A stretch of 33,603 nt of DNA from Lachnospiraceae bacterium (GCA_021205755.1 JAJPWX010000049.1:1-33603), one strand, 5' to 3'; counted from the first letter of the stretch, positions 1-7,654 are shown. The notes: generated by a model not told the origin, from the sequence alone. Made by a program: numbers and translations.

Positions 1-103
1 CTGAATTTAAAGCAGATCGGCAATAAAAAACCATCAACTTCACGGATTCAGGAAAATATTCAGGAAAGGACTTGACGGGTATGCTGAACCGGGATAGACT
101 TTC

Positions 104-160
<57 letters not shown>

Positions 161-193
161 GATAATCCTGTCTATTCTCGTTGTTTTTATTAC

Positions 194-221
194 TTTACAG
201 GGTGCATTTCGCCTGCATAAT
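194..221 (+). promoter_or_regulatory. Candidate promoter for the MBG surface-protein gene
   Basis: A -35-like TTTACA at 194-199 and a -10-like CATAAT at 216-221 are separated by 16 bases. The site lies about 90 bases upstream of the ATG at 310 and about 35 bases downstream of the GACA repeat. Both hexamers are imperfect, so this is a candidate only. Confidence 0.4.
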
Positions 222-309
222 TATTGTAGGTGTAACGCGCCTTTTTCTATATAAAAATACACTGGCCGGGTATGGCAGCAGCCGCTGTTGAGGCAGAAGG
301 GAAATGACT

Positions 310-1409
310 ATGGAAAAAAGAAAAGGTTTAAGGAAGTTGTTAAGTGTAGTTCTGGCATTCTGTCTGGTTGCCGGGACGATACGCTTAATGGAAACGATGC
401 GGACAATACGACCGCAGCAGGCACCTATGTGGCATCAATTACCTGTGGCGACAAAACTGTCAGCGTGACTTATACAGTGGCGAAAGCAGAAGCAAGCATC
501 ACGGCTGCAGATGCTTCAAAGACCTACGGTGATAATGATCCTGAGCTTACCGGCACGGTAGACAGTGTATTGGAAGATGACCTGAGTAGCTTAGAGGTCG
601 CATACAGCCGCGAGGCAGGAGAAGACGTTGGGACATACACCATCACCCCGTCTTATACAGCGAATAGCAACTATGACATTACCGTCCAGACAGCGAAATT
701 CACGATCAGTAAGCGGACGGTCACTGTCACTGCGGAGGATAAGAGCTCTGTTTACGGGGCAGATCTGAAAGACCTGACCTTTACCATCACGGATGGCAGC
801 CTTGCAGATGGAGACAGTACAGATGCCCTGTCCGTTACCTTAACAAAAGTGGACGGTACGGCTGTCGGGACGTATGTCATTACCGGAACATCAGCTTCCG
901 GAAATTATGACGTGACCGTAATATCCGGGACGTATACGATTACGAAAGCGGCCCTGACTGTGACAGCCAATGACAATTCGATTACCTATGGGGATGAACC
1001 GTCGGCAAATGGTGTAACCTATAGTGGGTTTGTAAACAGTGAGAACGAAAGCGTTCTCTCAGGGAAGCTTACATACAGCTTTGATTATGGGCAGTATGGC
1101 GATGTTGGTGCTTACAGTATTACACCGTCTGGCTTAAGCTCTGATAATTATGAGATTACTTATATAGAAGGCATCCTTACCGTGGAGCCGAAGACGGCGG
1201 AACTCACATGGTCCGAACTGACCGCTGAGGATCTGGTTTACGATGGGAACGAGAAAACCCTGACTGCGTCTGTCGGCAATCTGGCTTCGGGGGATGAAGT
1301 ATGTGGCTCTTTCAGAAATAGTCGGAATATAAAAACTTTACGCAAACTGGGCTTAAAATTTCAGATAGTTTGGCTTTTTGTCTCATCTATTACTCCGGAG
1401 TTTATTTGA
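310..1409 (+). pseudogene. Broken MBG-domain surface protein (signal peptide and repeats in different frames)
   Basis: The remnant of a secreted, probably surface-anchored protein. A good ribosome binding site (AGAAGGGA, about 295-302) precedes ATG 310, which opens a clear signal peptide (MEKRKGLRKLLSVVLAFCLV). That frame stops at 466-468. The mature protein continues in another frame, readable from about 385 to 1305. It contains about three MBG-type repeats, each with a YG(D/A) turn, a GTY-I--S--NY core and a V-A--K linker, then the start of a further repeat (TWSELTAEDLVYDGNEKTLT). The signal peptide and repeats appear fused by an internal deletion at about 378-388 that also changed frame. 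After about residue GDEV (near 1305) the sequence stops resembling MBG and runs into DNA flanking the transposase gene, with a stop at 1407. The C-terminus and any anchor are missing and do not resume beyond the transposase. MBG domains are typical of large adhesin-like proteins of Clostridia; the ligand is unknown. Confidence 0.75.
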
Positions 1410-1479
1410 TATCGCTGGTAATCCAGATGTATCATATATTGATTACCAGAATTCAGCCTCTCAGGCAACTGCAACTATT

Positions 1480-3474
1480 CTAAAAACTTCTTGCGGTTTT
1501 GTTTAAGACCTTTGGGTAATAACGCTTCATATCCAGCTTAGCGTCAAAAGCTTCGCTCAGCGCCGTCAGTGTTTTTGAACCGCCATACAGGGACTGGTAA
1601 TACAGGTCTTCAACATTGCCAACTTCCATGTGCTTCAATGTTTCGATAATATCCTGTGTCGTACAATGAAATCTTCCCTCATTCAGCTTTAGCTCAAGCA
1701 GACGATATACAAGCAGGGCAGTATAGCAGATCATGAAGTGTGCGATGATATGCTCGCGTTTCCAGTGATAAACCGGTCTGCCATTAAAGTTTGTTTTCAT
1801 GATCCGGAAACATTCCTCTATCTTATCCCTTTTGGAGGCAACAGATACAATACTTAACACATCGTTCAGATTCGGTTTCTCTGTAGTTGGATCTGTTTCA
1901 TCTTTGATGATTCCGATTTCGAGATTCGTGGCATAAGCATAGTAACCGTCATACTTCTCTTCCTCTGCTATTTTGTCTGTATCCAGGGAAAACTCCGTTT
2001 TAACCGCGCCGCCATCCTTTGCAGCTGTTGTTTTTTTGATGAATCTTGTTACATCGTTCGGGCCTTTTTTATAAGTGTCGGGGTCGAGGGAGCCAAGCTT
2101 CGCCTTTGCCCTTTCAACCTGCCTGTTACGCACAGCCCGCTGGTATTCCATCATTTTTCTGGAGAATCTGATAATTATTTTCTGCTTCAGGGTCCCCTTT
2201 ACTTTTCTTGTTATAATTTTACCATTTTTGCACAACTTTTCTTCCGTAAAACCGAGGTCTATAAGGCTGTCTGCGTTGATAACCTTGTAAGCATAGGAAT
2301 TGTATAGGGTAAGATTCTTTTTGTCTGTTTTATCAAATGATTTAAGAGATTCGATGCTTACTGGTACGCTGGTGACGTTACCGGTGCTTTTGTCTGTTAT
2401 TGGCAGCCAGTAGTCAAAGTCGTTAAATACGGCCTCCTGCATTTTTTCAGACATTTTCTTTATGGACTGGGTTACGATGAAGCAGCGGCCGCCCATGGAA
2501 TTGAACAGCCGGATCGAGGCAGAGCCGAGGCCTCCGTCTGCTACATATATGAAAGAACCATCATTGTCCTTGTCCGCTTCCTGGAACATCTTGATCATTT
2601 CTTTTTCGAGGGGTACTGCTGTAATCTGCTCGCTGCTGTTACCCGGATGAATGCACATGGACAGGGGGATTCCCTGACGGTCCATAAAGAGCCCCATTTC
2701 AACAATAGGGTTTGGACGGTTCTCTTTACTGTGGCCGTATTCGCAGAGTCCAGGGAGAATCTCTCCGGTTACTTCATCAACATAATCGTCATCCGGGGAT
2801 TCTTTTTCGAAATAAAAGTTGGTGCAGTCATAGTAACATCTGGAGGTATCCCGCTTGACGATTTTCCCGCTTTTCTTAAAAAGCCAGCTGATATAGCTGC
2901 AGTAATTCTGCTGAAGGAGGTCCATTGTTTTCATGATATTCTGATATTTCAGGTCAGGTTCCTCATAATACCATTCCTTGTGGTGGAATGTATGCAGTTT
3001 AGAACCCGGATCAAGAACCCGGTCGTAAACAAGGAAACGGTTTACAAGGTCTGGATCGAAAGAGATCCGGGAATTTTCTGTGGTGTTATTGAAAAATGTT
3101 TTGACATCGAGTTCCCTATAGATATGCTGCAGGTAAAAGTAGCCAATATTTCTTGTATTTAATGGGGAGACTGTTCTGGACAGGTCAGAGGTGATCTTCT
3201 CATTAAAATCTAACTGGAGGGTTAATTCCTGCTGGCCGGTCTTCTCCTTTTCGTTAATCATCCGTATCTGTTCTTTTACATAGGCAACCGGGTCATCTGT
3301 AACCTTCAACAGTTCGGAACGTTTACCAAACTTCTTAACGTTTTTTGAAGTTACCTTTTTTCCGTTACGAATACCAATCTGTCCATAGAACATAGGATCT
3401 GCGAGGCGTTTGTCATACCATAGTTTCATAATCTGTTTTACGAACCAACGCGTGGTGGGCTCATCCTCCTGCAT
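1480..3474 (-). CDS. IS1634-family-like DDE transposase
   Basis: A 664-aa transposase of the long IS4/IS1634-like type. The N-terminal 100 residues carry the family leader (YDKR--DP-F----G-RNGKKVTSKNVKKFGKRSEL then TDDP-AYVKEQI). Candidate catalytic acidic residues are D216 (CYYDCTNFYFE), D313 (YVADGGLGS) and E553 (KIEECFRIMKTNF, followed by the conserved HIIAHF helix). The reading frame is open throughout, so the enzyme could be active. Homologues usually begin near residue 16 of this frame (MKLWYDKR, ATG at about 3429), so the true start may be there rather than 3474; neither start has an ideally placed ribosome binding site. A promoter for this strand lies at 3494-3522. It is unrelated to its neighbours and probably arrived on its own. 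Confidence 0.9.
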   Translation of the reverse strand: MQEDEPTTRWFVKQIMKLWYDKRLADPMFYGQIGIRNGKKVTSKNVKKFGKRSELLKVTDDPVAYVKEQIRMINEKEKTGQQELTLQLDFNEKITSDLSRTVSPLNTRNIGYFYLQHIYRELDVKTFFNNTTENSRISFDPDLVNRFLVYDRVLDPGSKLHTFHHKEWYYEEPDLKYQNIMKTMDLLQQNYCSYISWLFKKSGKIVKRDTSRCYYDCTNFYFEKESPDDDYVDEVTGEILPGLCEYGHSKENRPNPIVEMGLFMDRQGIPLSMCIHPGNSSEQITAVPLEKEMIKMFQEADKDNDGSFIYVADGGLGSASIRLFNSMGGRCFIVTQSIKKMSEKMQEAVFNDFDYWLPITDKSTGNVTSVPVSIESLKSFDKTDKKNLTLYNSYAYKVINADSLIDLGFTEEKLCKNGKIITRKVKGTLKQKIIIRFSRKMMEYQRAVRNRQVERAKAKLGSLDPDTYKKGPNDVTRFIKKTTAAKDGGAVKTEFSLDTDKIAEEEKYDGYYAYATNLEIGIIKDETDPTTEKPNLNDVLSIVSVASKRDKIEECFRIMKTNFNGRPVYHWKREHIIAHFMICYTALLVYRLLELKLNEGRFHCTTQDIIETLKHMEVGNVEDLYYQSLYGGSKTLTALSEAFDAKLDMKRYYPKVLNKTARSF

Positions 3475-3493
3475 AAATTTATTCTACAGAAGT

Positions 3494-3522
3494 ATTATAG
3501 CATATCCTTCAGAAACATGCAA
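3494..3522 (-). promoter_or_regulatory. Promoter of the transposase gene
   Basis: Read on the minus strand: TTGCAT (-35, 3522-3517), a 17-base spacer, then a perfect TATAAT (-10, 3499-3494). It lies about 20 bases upstream of the longest transposase start. Confidence 0.6.
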
Positions 3523-3670
3523 CACATGCAACAATAAAATTTTAAAAATTTGACATAAAAAATGCTTTATTTACAACAAAAAAAGAGGCATAAGCCTCTC
3601 TAAAGTGTTTAACTACCGGATCCAAAGCTGCAAAGACATAACAGGAAAAAATACAACAGGAAAAGAGACG

Positions 3671-3706
3671 GGCTCCCGGTGCGCTTCGGTGTATCAGGAG
3701 CCTTTT
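3671..3706 (+). terminator. Rho-independent terminator with GTATC-type tip
   Basis: GGCTCC (3671-3676) pairs with GGAGCC (3697-3702), followed by TTTT. The upper stem uses GGTGC against GTATC, giving an 8-base loop. The same upper-stem plan, and the shared stretch GTGTATCAGGAGC, recurs in the terminator after the binding-protein gene at 18021-18062. No gene directly upstream on this strand survives, so it may be the leftover terminator of the disrupted region. Confidence 0.7.
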
Positions 3707-3717
3707 GCAGTTTCAGT

Positions 3718-3736
3718 GTTTTATGCGCAGGGCCGG
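3718..3736 (+). repeat. 19-bp repeat GTTTTATGCGCAGGGCCGG, copy 1
   Basis: Identical to 9482-9500. In both places it lies just downstream of a terminator hairpin (3671-3706 here, 9450-9476 there). No function recognised. Confidence 0.85.
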
Positions 3737-3789
3737 TTTAAATTGGCACATGTAACCTGTTAATAAAATCCGGATGCTTAAAGTTTGAT

Positions 3790-3818
3790 TTCGAAATTTG
3801 CACAAAAAATTCGAAATT
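3790..3818. promoter_or_regulatory. Two TTCGAAATT boxes spaced 20 bp, possible operator
   Basis: TTCGAAATT occurs at 3790-3798 and again at 3810-3818, exactly 20 bp apart start to start (about two helical turns). The first is part of the perfect palindrome ATTTCGAAAT (3788-3797). They end 12 bp upstream of the -35 box of the ATPase/RloB promoter. That position suits a dimeric regulator or activator, but no regulator gene is adjacent. Confidence 0.4.
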
Positions 3819-3830
3819 AAATGATAAATG

Positions 3831-3859
3831 TTGACTCTGTGGCTGTGGAAAGTTATAAT
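3831..3859 (+). promoter_or_regulatory. Promoter of the ATPase/RloB pair
   Basis: TTGACT at 3831-3836, a 17-base spacer, and a perfect TATAAT at 3854-3859. The start codon at 3907 is 48 bases downstream. This gives the defence pair its own transcription unit. Confidence 0.75.
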
Positions 3860-3906
3860 GAGCGTGAAATGGAAATACTGTGCTCATTCAGGGAGGTGTT
3901 TGCATT

Positions 3907-5085
3907 ATGCTTATTCAGTTTACCATTGAAAATCACCGCTCGATTAAAGATACTGCGATAATCAGTTTTACAGCATCCAAGGATAAGTCCGTGGAATCCT
4001 GCCTGCTGCATCCAGATGAAAAAAAGTCATTGCTTCCGGCGCTGGCTCTGTATGGAGCTAATGCCGCCGGGAAAAGCAATGTTCTGCATGCCCTTATGAC
4101 CATGAAGGATATGGTTATTGGAGATACGGCGAAAATATCAAAGGGGCAGAAGCTGCCCTTTGAGCCGTTTGGAAATACGACAGCGCCGACTTCATTTGAA
4201 ATTGTTTTCATGTATAGAGGGATTCGATATGCTTATGGTTTTTCTTTTGACGAAGAAAAAGTTCATAACGAATACCTGTATCATTGGCCCAACGGCAGGG
4301 AAGCCCTGATTTTCTCCCGGGAAAACGGGAAGTATGAATTCCGTGAAAATGTCAACGAACAGATTACGCTCAGTAAACGTACCCCGGAAAATAAACTGTA
4401 TCTGGTTTCGTCCAACGATTGGAATCTTCCGCAGACAGAGAATGCTTATAAATGGTTCCTTGAGAAGCTGACTTTTTTTATGGAACAGGCTCCGGCGTCT
4501 TCGGAGACGGTTGCACACATTGTCAGTGGAGATGATAAAAAGGCTCGTATCCTGAAAGAGTTGTTAATAGCAGATCTGGGCATATCAGATGTTACTGTCA
4601 AAAAAACAAACGGCAATGCACCGGTTATTACAACAACCCACCGGGTTGAGGACGAGGATGGCAGCGTCAGCTATTTTCAGCTGCTTATGGAACAGGAATC
4701 CGCCGGTACGCAGCGATTTTTTTCCCGCATTGGCGGCTGGCTGCAGGCATTGGAGAATGGTTCACTTCTTGTTGTGGATGAAATTGAGGACAGTCTGCAT
4801 CCGCTGCTTACCAGGCGGCTGATCGAGATGATACAGGATGGCAGCATCAATACAAATGGCGCACAGCTTCTCTTTACCACGCACGATGCCATGCTGCTTG
4901 ACCTGAGTTTCCTGCGCAGAGACCAGATCTGGTTTGCAGAAAAAAATGAGTGCTCCTGCGCTACTGAAATATATTCATTGTCCACATTTTCTCCCAGGAA
5001 GGGTGAGAATATCCGCAAGGGCTATTTACAGGGGCGTTTTGGTGCGATTCCTTTTATCGGAGGAGACGGGTTATGGCAAAAATGA
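3907..5085 (+). CDS. AAA family ATPase (RloA/AbiLi-like)
   Basis: A 392-aa ATPase of the AAA_15/AAA_21 (SMC/OLD-like) class. The N-terminus (IQFTIENHRSIKDTAIISF) is the typical first strand. The Walker A motif is GANAAGKSN (about residues 50-58), Walker B is LLVVDEIEDSLHPLL (about 290-304), and a conserved histidine switch follows in LFTTHDAML. The coiled-coil part between them is short. I chose ATG 3907 because GGGAGG lies at the right distance before it; the ATG at 3880 lacks one. The gene overlaps the next by 13 bases. ATPases of this type paired with RloB proteins are known from restriction-linked loci (RloA/RloB) and, as I recall, from the lactococcal abortive-infection system AbiL. A phage-defence role is inferred from that pairing. 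Molecular action is not established from sequence. Confidence 0.85.
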   Translation: MLIQFTIENHRSIKDTAIISFTASKDKSVESCLLHPDEKKSLLPALALYGANAAGKSNVLHALMTMKDMVIGDTAKISKGQKLPFEPFGNTTAPTSFEIVFMYRGIRYAYGFSFDEEKVHNEYLYHWPNGREALIFSRENGKYEFRENVNEQITLSKRTPENKLYLVSSNDWNLPQTENAYKWFLEKLTFFMEQAPASSETVAHIVSGDDKKARILKELLIADLGISDVTVKKTNGNAPVITTTHRVEDEDGSVSYFQLLMEQESAGTQRFFSRIGGWLQALENGSLLVVDEIEDSLHPLLTRRLIEMIQDGSINTNGAQLLFTTHDAMLLDLSFLRRDQIWFAEKNECSCATEIYSLSTFSPRKGENIRKGYLQGRFGAIPFIGGDGLWQK

Positions 5086-5705
5086 GAAAAGAGTATGACC
5101 CGGATCGTGCCAGGCGGCGTAAACGCAGGCCGGTCATTTATATTATCTGCGAGGGAAAAGAAACGGAGACAAACTATTTCAGACACTTCAGAACCAGAAA
5201 CTGCCTTGTAGATGTAGTACCAATTTCCTCAAAGCATACTGCAGCAGAACATTTGGTGAAGCATGCAAGGACGTTGATTTCTCATGCGGATTACTTTCCA
5301 AATGATGGAGATCAGATCTGGTGTGTTTTTGATTGTGATGAAAACTCAGATGCGGCTCTGCGGAATGCTTCGGAATATGCGAAGCAAAAAGGCTACCATA
5401 TCGCCTATTCCAATCCATGCTTTGAATACTGGTATCTGTTGCATTTCACAAAGCAGAATGGCTATTTGAAGGATGCCGATGAGGTTTTGCATTTGCTGCG
5501 AAATGAAGGAAGACTGGAAAAATATGCGAAAAATCAGGATGTGTTCCAGGAGCTTTTACCCTGTCAACCCGTAGCCATCCAACGGGCAAAGGAAAGGTTA
5601 GAGCAATTATACCGTGATCATGTAATCATATTGAGCCGAAGCAGCAACCCGGTAACAACAGTGCATGAACTTGTGGAATATTTGAACAGCCAAAACGGCA
5701 AGTAA
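5073..5705 (+). CDS. RloB-like protein (TOPRIM-like nuclease candidate, AbiLii-like)
   Basis: A 210-aa protein matching the RloB family by eye. Residues 20-40 hold YIICEGKETETNYFRHF, with an acidic residue (E27) placed as in TOPRIM-like folds. Residues 83-90 hold CVFDCDE, a DxD metal-binding motif (D87, D89). Residues 113-125 hold SNPCFEYWYLLHF, the most typical RloB signature. The N-terminus is highly basic (RARRRKRRP). GGAGGA at about 5060 precedes ATG 5073, and the start lies inside the end of the ATPase gene, so translation of the two is probably coupled. Expected role: the effector of an ATPase-controlled abortive-infection or anti-phage module, possibly a nuclease. The target is unknown. 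Confidence 0.85.
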   Translation: MAKMRKEYDPDRARRRKRRPVIYIICEGKETETNYFRHFRTRNCLVDVVPISSKHTAAEHLVKHARTLISHADYFPNDGDQIWCVFDCDENSDAALRNASEYAKQKGYHIAYSNPCFEYWYLLHFTKQNGYLKDADEVLHLLRNEGRLEKYAKNQDVFQELLPCQPVAIQRAKERLEQLYRDHVIILSRSSNPVTTVHELVEYLNSQNGK

Positions 5706-5946
5706 GGATAAGGGTAAGAATAAAGCCTTGATGATATGACAGGATCTGGCGACGTTTACTGCCCCATTTTTTTCTGTTAATGAGGTGGTCAAAACGGGGA
5801 CGTATTTCTCAAAAAGCCTTTAAAATCAAGGAAAAACGTAACTGAATAATGAGAAGTACGGCCTCAAAGCGGCGCGGCGTGCACCGCAGTTTTCGAAAAG
5901 ATAAGGATTCGCAGTAATCCCTATGTCGTTAATCGACCGAAAAAGA

Positions 5947-6009
5947 AACGGAACGATCGAGTACGATGGCGCCACGTTCACGGTGGTGAATGGGCAATTG
6001 TACGGATAA
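5947..6009 (+). other. Possible remnant of a surface-protein C-terminus
   Basis: A 20-codon stretch ending at TAA 6007 reads NGTIEYDGATFTVVNGQLYG. This resembles the last repeat of clostridial surface or cell-wall-binding proteins. There is no open frame leading into it and no start. The rest of 5706-6264 holds only the terminator at 6064-6101 and the promoter at 6190-6218. It could be chance. Confidence 0.25.
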
Positions 6010-6063
6010 ACAAGATATCTGAAACGCAGCGGCGTATCTGGTAACTGCACTTATAACATTAAA

Positions 6064-6101
6064 AAAAGTAGCCGGGAGTAGTGATACTTCCGGCTACTTT
6101 T
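6064..6101. terminator. Strong bidirectional terminator
   Basis: AAAAGTAGCCGGGAGT and ACTTCCGGCTACTTTT form a stem of about 15 bp with one G-T wobble, flanked by A-rich and T-rich tracts, so it can work on both strands. It separates the defence pair from the Rpn-type gene. Confidence 0.85.
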
Positions 6102-6189
6102 GCTTGGTACACTTTTTGCCTTTCTTGAATACATAATAAACTTCACAATCTATTTTAATTAACTACATTATACTAAAAAATATAATGTG

Positions 6190-6218
6190 TTGACATAAAT
6201 GCAATGATGTGATATTAT
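6190..6218 (+). promoter_or_regulatory. Promoter of the Rpn-type nuclease gene
   Basis: TTGACA at 6190-6195, a 17-base spacer, and TATTAT at 6213-6218. The end of the spacer plus -10 (GTGATATTAT) closely resembles AGTGATATTAT at 33255-33266, in front of another small gene. Confidence 0.7.
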
Positions 6219-6264
6219 GAATGCGCATAACGACACTTACATATAAAAAGGAGACTATTTGCCT

Positions 6265-7126
6265 ATGGATGAAATCAGCCAGATTTTTGACAGAGTTTTT
6301 AAACGCATCTTTACATTCTCCGATAAAGCGATCACGAACCTGATCAATGGCTTGTTTGACACAGATTATCCGCCGGACAGCCAGATTGAATATTCGAATC
6401 GGGAAAATACCAAAGCCGACCTTAAGCACAGCTATTCTGATCTGTTCATTGTTATCAACAAGAAGTGGCATTATCATCTGGAGGCCCAGATGTACCATGA
6501 CAATACGATTGTCATGAGAGTTTTTGAGTATGGATTTTATCATGCATTGGAGACTCGCGAGGATGATTGCACCCTGCGTTTCCCGGAGCCAGTGGTGGTT
6601 TATTTCTGTAATTCGGCGGACGTCCCGGAGACGAGCAGTATCCGTGTGATTTTGCCAAACAAGCAGGAATTTATGTACACCGTAAAGAATTTTGCCTATC
6701 TTGCCCATGGTATGGAAGAATTGAACCGGAAGAAGATGATCGTCTTCATTCCTTTCCAGATGGTGCGGGTGAGGGATTTTCTGATGCCGGACGGGAAGGC
6801 GCGATTTCTTACAGAAAATGAAATACAGGAATTGAAAAAATTTATCGACTCTGATATACTGGGAAGCATAAAAGCAAATCTGGAGGTTGGAAATATCACT
6901 CTGGATGATTACAAGGAGAGCCGCGCCATGCAGAATCGTACTTTGTACGATGGCGCGGCCTACGTCCATACTCGCTATGCGAGTACGGACATTTTACAAT
7001 CAGTTACTGGAGCTTCTGAACAAGCTATACCAGCAGATAGTGCTGCAGTATCAGAGGAAAGGGGGCGACAGGGAGATTCTTCGCCGCAAACTTCACGAGA
7101 TGGAGAATGGAAGAGACGGGCAGTGA
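6265..7126 (+). pseudogene. Rpn-type PD-(D/E)XK nuclease, frame-broken by a palindromic repeat
   Basis: The N-terminal about 220 residues match the Rpn / PD-(D/E)XK nuclease-transposase family. They include the opening FDRVFKRIF, ADLKHSYSDLFIVIN with the catalytic-type aspartate, HYHLEAQMYHD with the E-x-Q motif, and the usual ILGSIKANLEVGNITLDDYK near 6850-6917. At 6920-6990 a two-hairpin palindromic repeat is inserted. The natural helical C-terminus (TFYNQLLELLNKLYQQIVLQ to HEMENGRDGQ) continues after it, but in the next frame, ending at 7126. The original frame instead reads a low-quality tail to 7155. ATG 6265 was chosen because AAGGAG (6248-6253) is 11 bases upstream; TTG 6259 is too close. 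Family members act as DNA nucleases promoting recombination. The catalytic part is intact, so a truncated enzyme might still be made. Confidence 0.8.
6920..6990 (+). repeat. Two-hairpin palindromic repeat, copy 1 (inside the nuclease gene)
   Basis: Hairpin 1: GCCGCGCC (6920-6927) pairs with GGCGCGGC (6952-6959). A 7-base one-sided bulge ATGCAGA (6928-6934) leads to the upper stem ATCGTAC/GTACGAT. Hairpin 2: GTCC-a-TACTCGC / GCGAGTA-c-GGAC (6964-6990). Related copies are at 7701-7780 and 31151-31230. Hairpin 1 is conserved including the bulge, while hairpin 2 differs in sequence. Confidence 0.8.
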
Positions 7127-7151
7127 AATTGTGGCCTGGCAGAAAAATTGC

Positions 7152-7180
7152 TTGAAAATCAACAATCGTTGTAGTACACT
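7152..7180 (+). promoter_or_regulatory. Candidate promoter of the riboswitch-controlled operon
   Basis: TTGAAA (7152-7157), a 17-base spacer, and TACACT (7175-7180), about 80 bases before the first riboswitch-associated stem. A second possibility is TATAAT at 7247-7252 with a weak TTGCTT 19 bases upstream, which would start transcription almost at the stem itself. I cannot decide between them. Confidence 0.45.
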
Positions 7181-7262
7181 AGGAAAACGAAGCGGAGATC
7201 TCGTGCAGCAGTGAGGGATTTTTGCTTCGAGAGACTTTTATAACTTTATAATGCAGCTGGTT

Positions 7263-7480
7263 CCGGATTATGATTTGCTGGCTTCAATAGCTGATAAAAA
7301 GCGATTGATCCGTTTAGATGGATCATAATCCGGCTAAGAGGGAAACAGGTGAGAATCCTGTACGATCCCGTCACTGTATTTCGGGAGCGAGGCCGATACG
7401 CCACTGGGAAACTGGGAAGGCGGCTGACGCGATGACCGATGAGCCAGGAGACCTGCCTGCTGTATGCCATGGAACATGGA
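7263..7480 (+). ncRNA. Cobalamin riboswitch aptamer
   Basis: The core follows the cobalamin (B12) riboswitch consensus closely. GAGGGAAACAGGTGAGAATCC starts at 7337. It is followed by TGTACGATCCCGTCACTGTA, then CCACTGGGAAACTGGGAAGGC, then GATGACCGATGAGCC and the B12 box AGCCAGGAGACCTGCC near 7442-7457. A perfect 12-bp inverted repeat, CCGGATTATGAT (7263-7274) and ATCATAATCCGG (7322-7333), forms a large 5' arm just before the core; whether it belongs to the aptamer is unclear. It controls the downstream exported chelatase and ABC transporter genes. When corrinoid is bound, expression is expected to fall through the terminator at 7633-7654. Confidence 0.92.
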
Positions 7481-7632
7481 TTTATCCGGAAGAGTTCGAA
7501 GGAACTTCTCGAGGATCAGACTGTGTTCCGAACCACGGGGAATTGGTTCGCGGATGGAGAGGAGTTGCTTTTGGAATTGACCTTTGAAGGGAGGCCGACC
7601 AGGAAGTATACTCCCGTTTCGTTCACCCTTTT

Positions 7633-7654
7633 ACCCTGTGTAAGAGGGTTTTTT
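7633..7654 (+). terminator. Riboswitch expression-platform terminator
   Basis: ACCCT (7633-7637) pairs with AGGGT (7645-7649), followed by a run of T to 7654. It lies about 175 bases after the B12 box and 150 bases before the first coding start, as expected for a transcription-terminating cobalamin riboswitch. Upstream pyrimidine-rich and purine-rich segments (for example CGAAGGAACTTCTCG near 7497) could form the alternative structure. Confidence 0.65.

Larger units (their letters stand above)
1306..3606 (-). mobile_element. IS1634-like insertion sequence, ends approximate
   Basis: The element is inferred from the long transposase gene at 1480-3474 and from the abrupt loss of MBG coding sequence near 1305. 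I could not find a convincing pair of terminal inverted repeats by eye, so both ends are estimates. Within the left margin there is a 9-bp inverted repeat, CTGGTAATC/GATTACCAG (1415-1423 and 1441-1449). At the right margin a small hairpin GAGGC-ATAA-GCCTC lies near 3592-3605. The IS1634 group is known for very long and variable target duplications, which would make ends hard to see. The interrupted gene does not resume to the right, so a deletion or rearrangement next to the element is likely. Confidence 0.45.
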
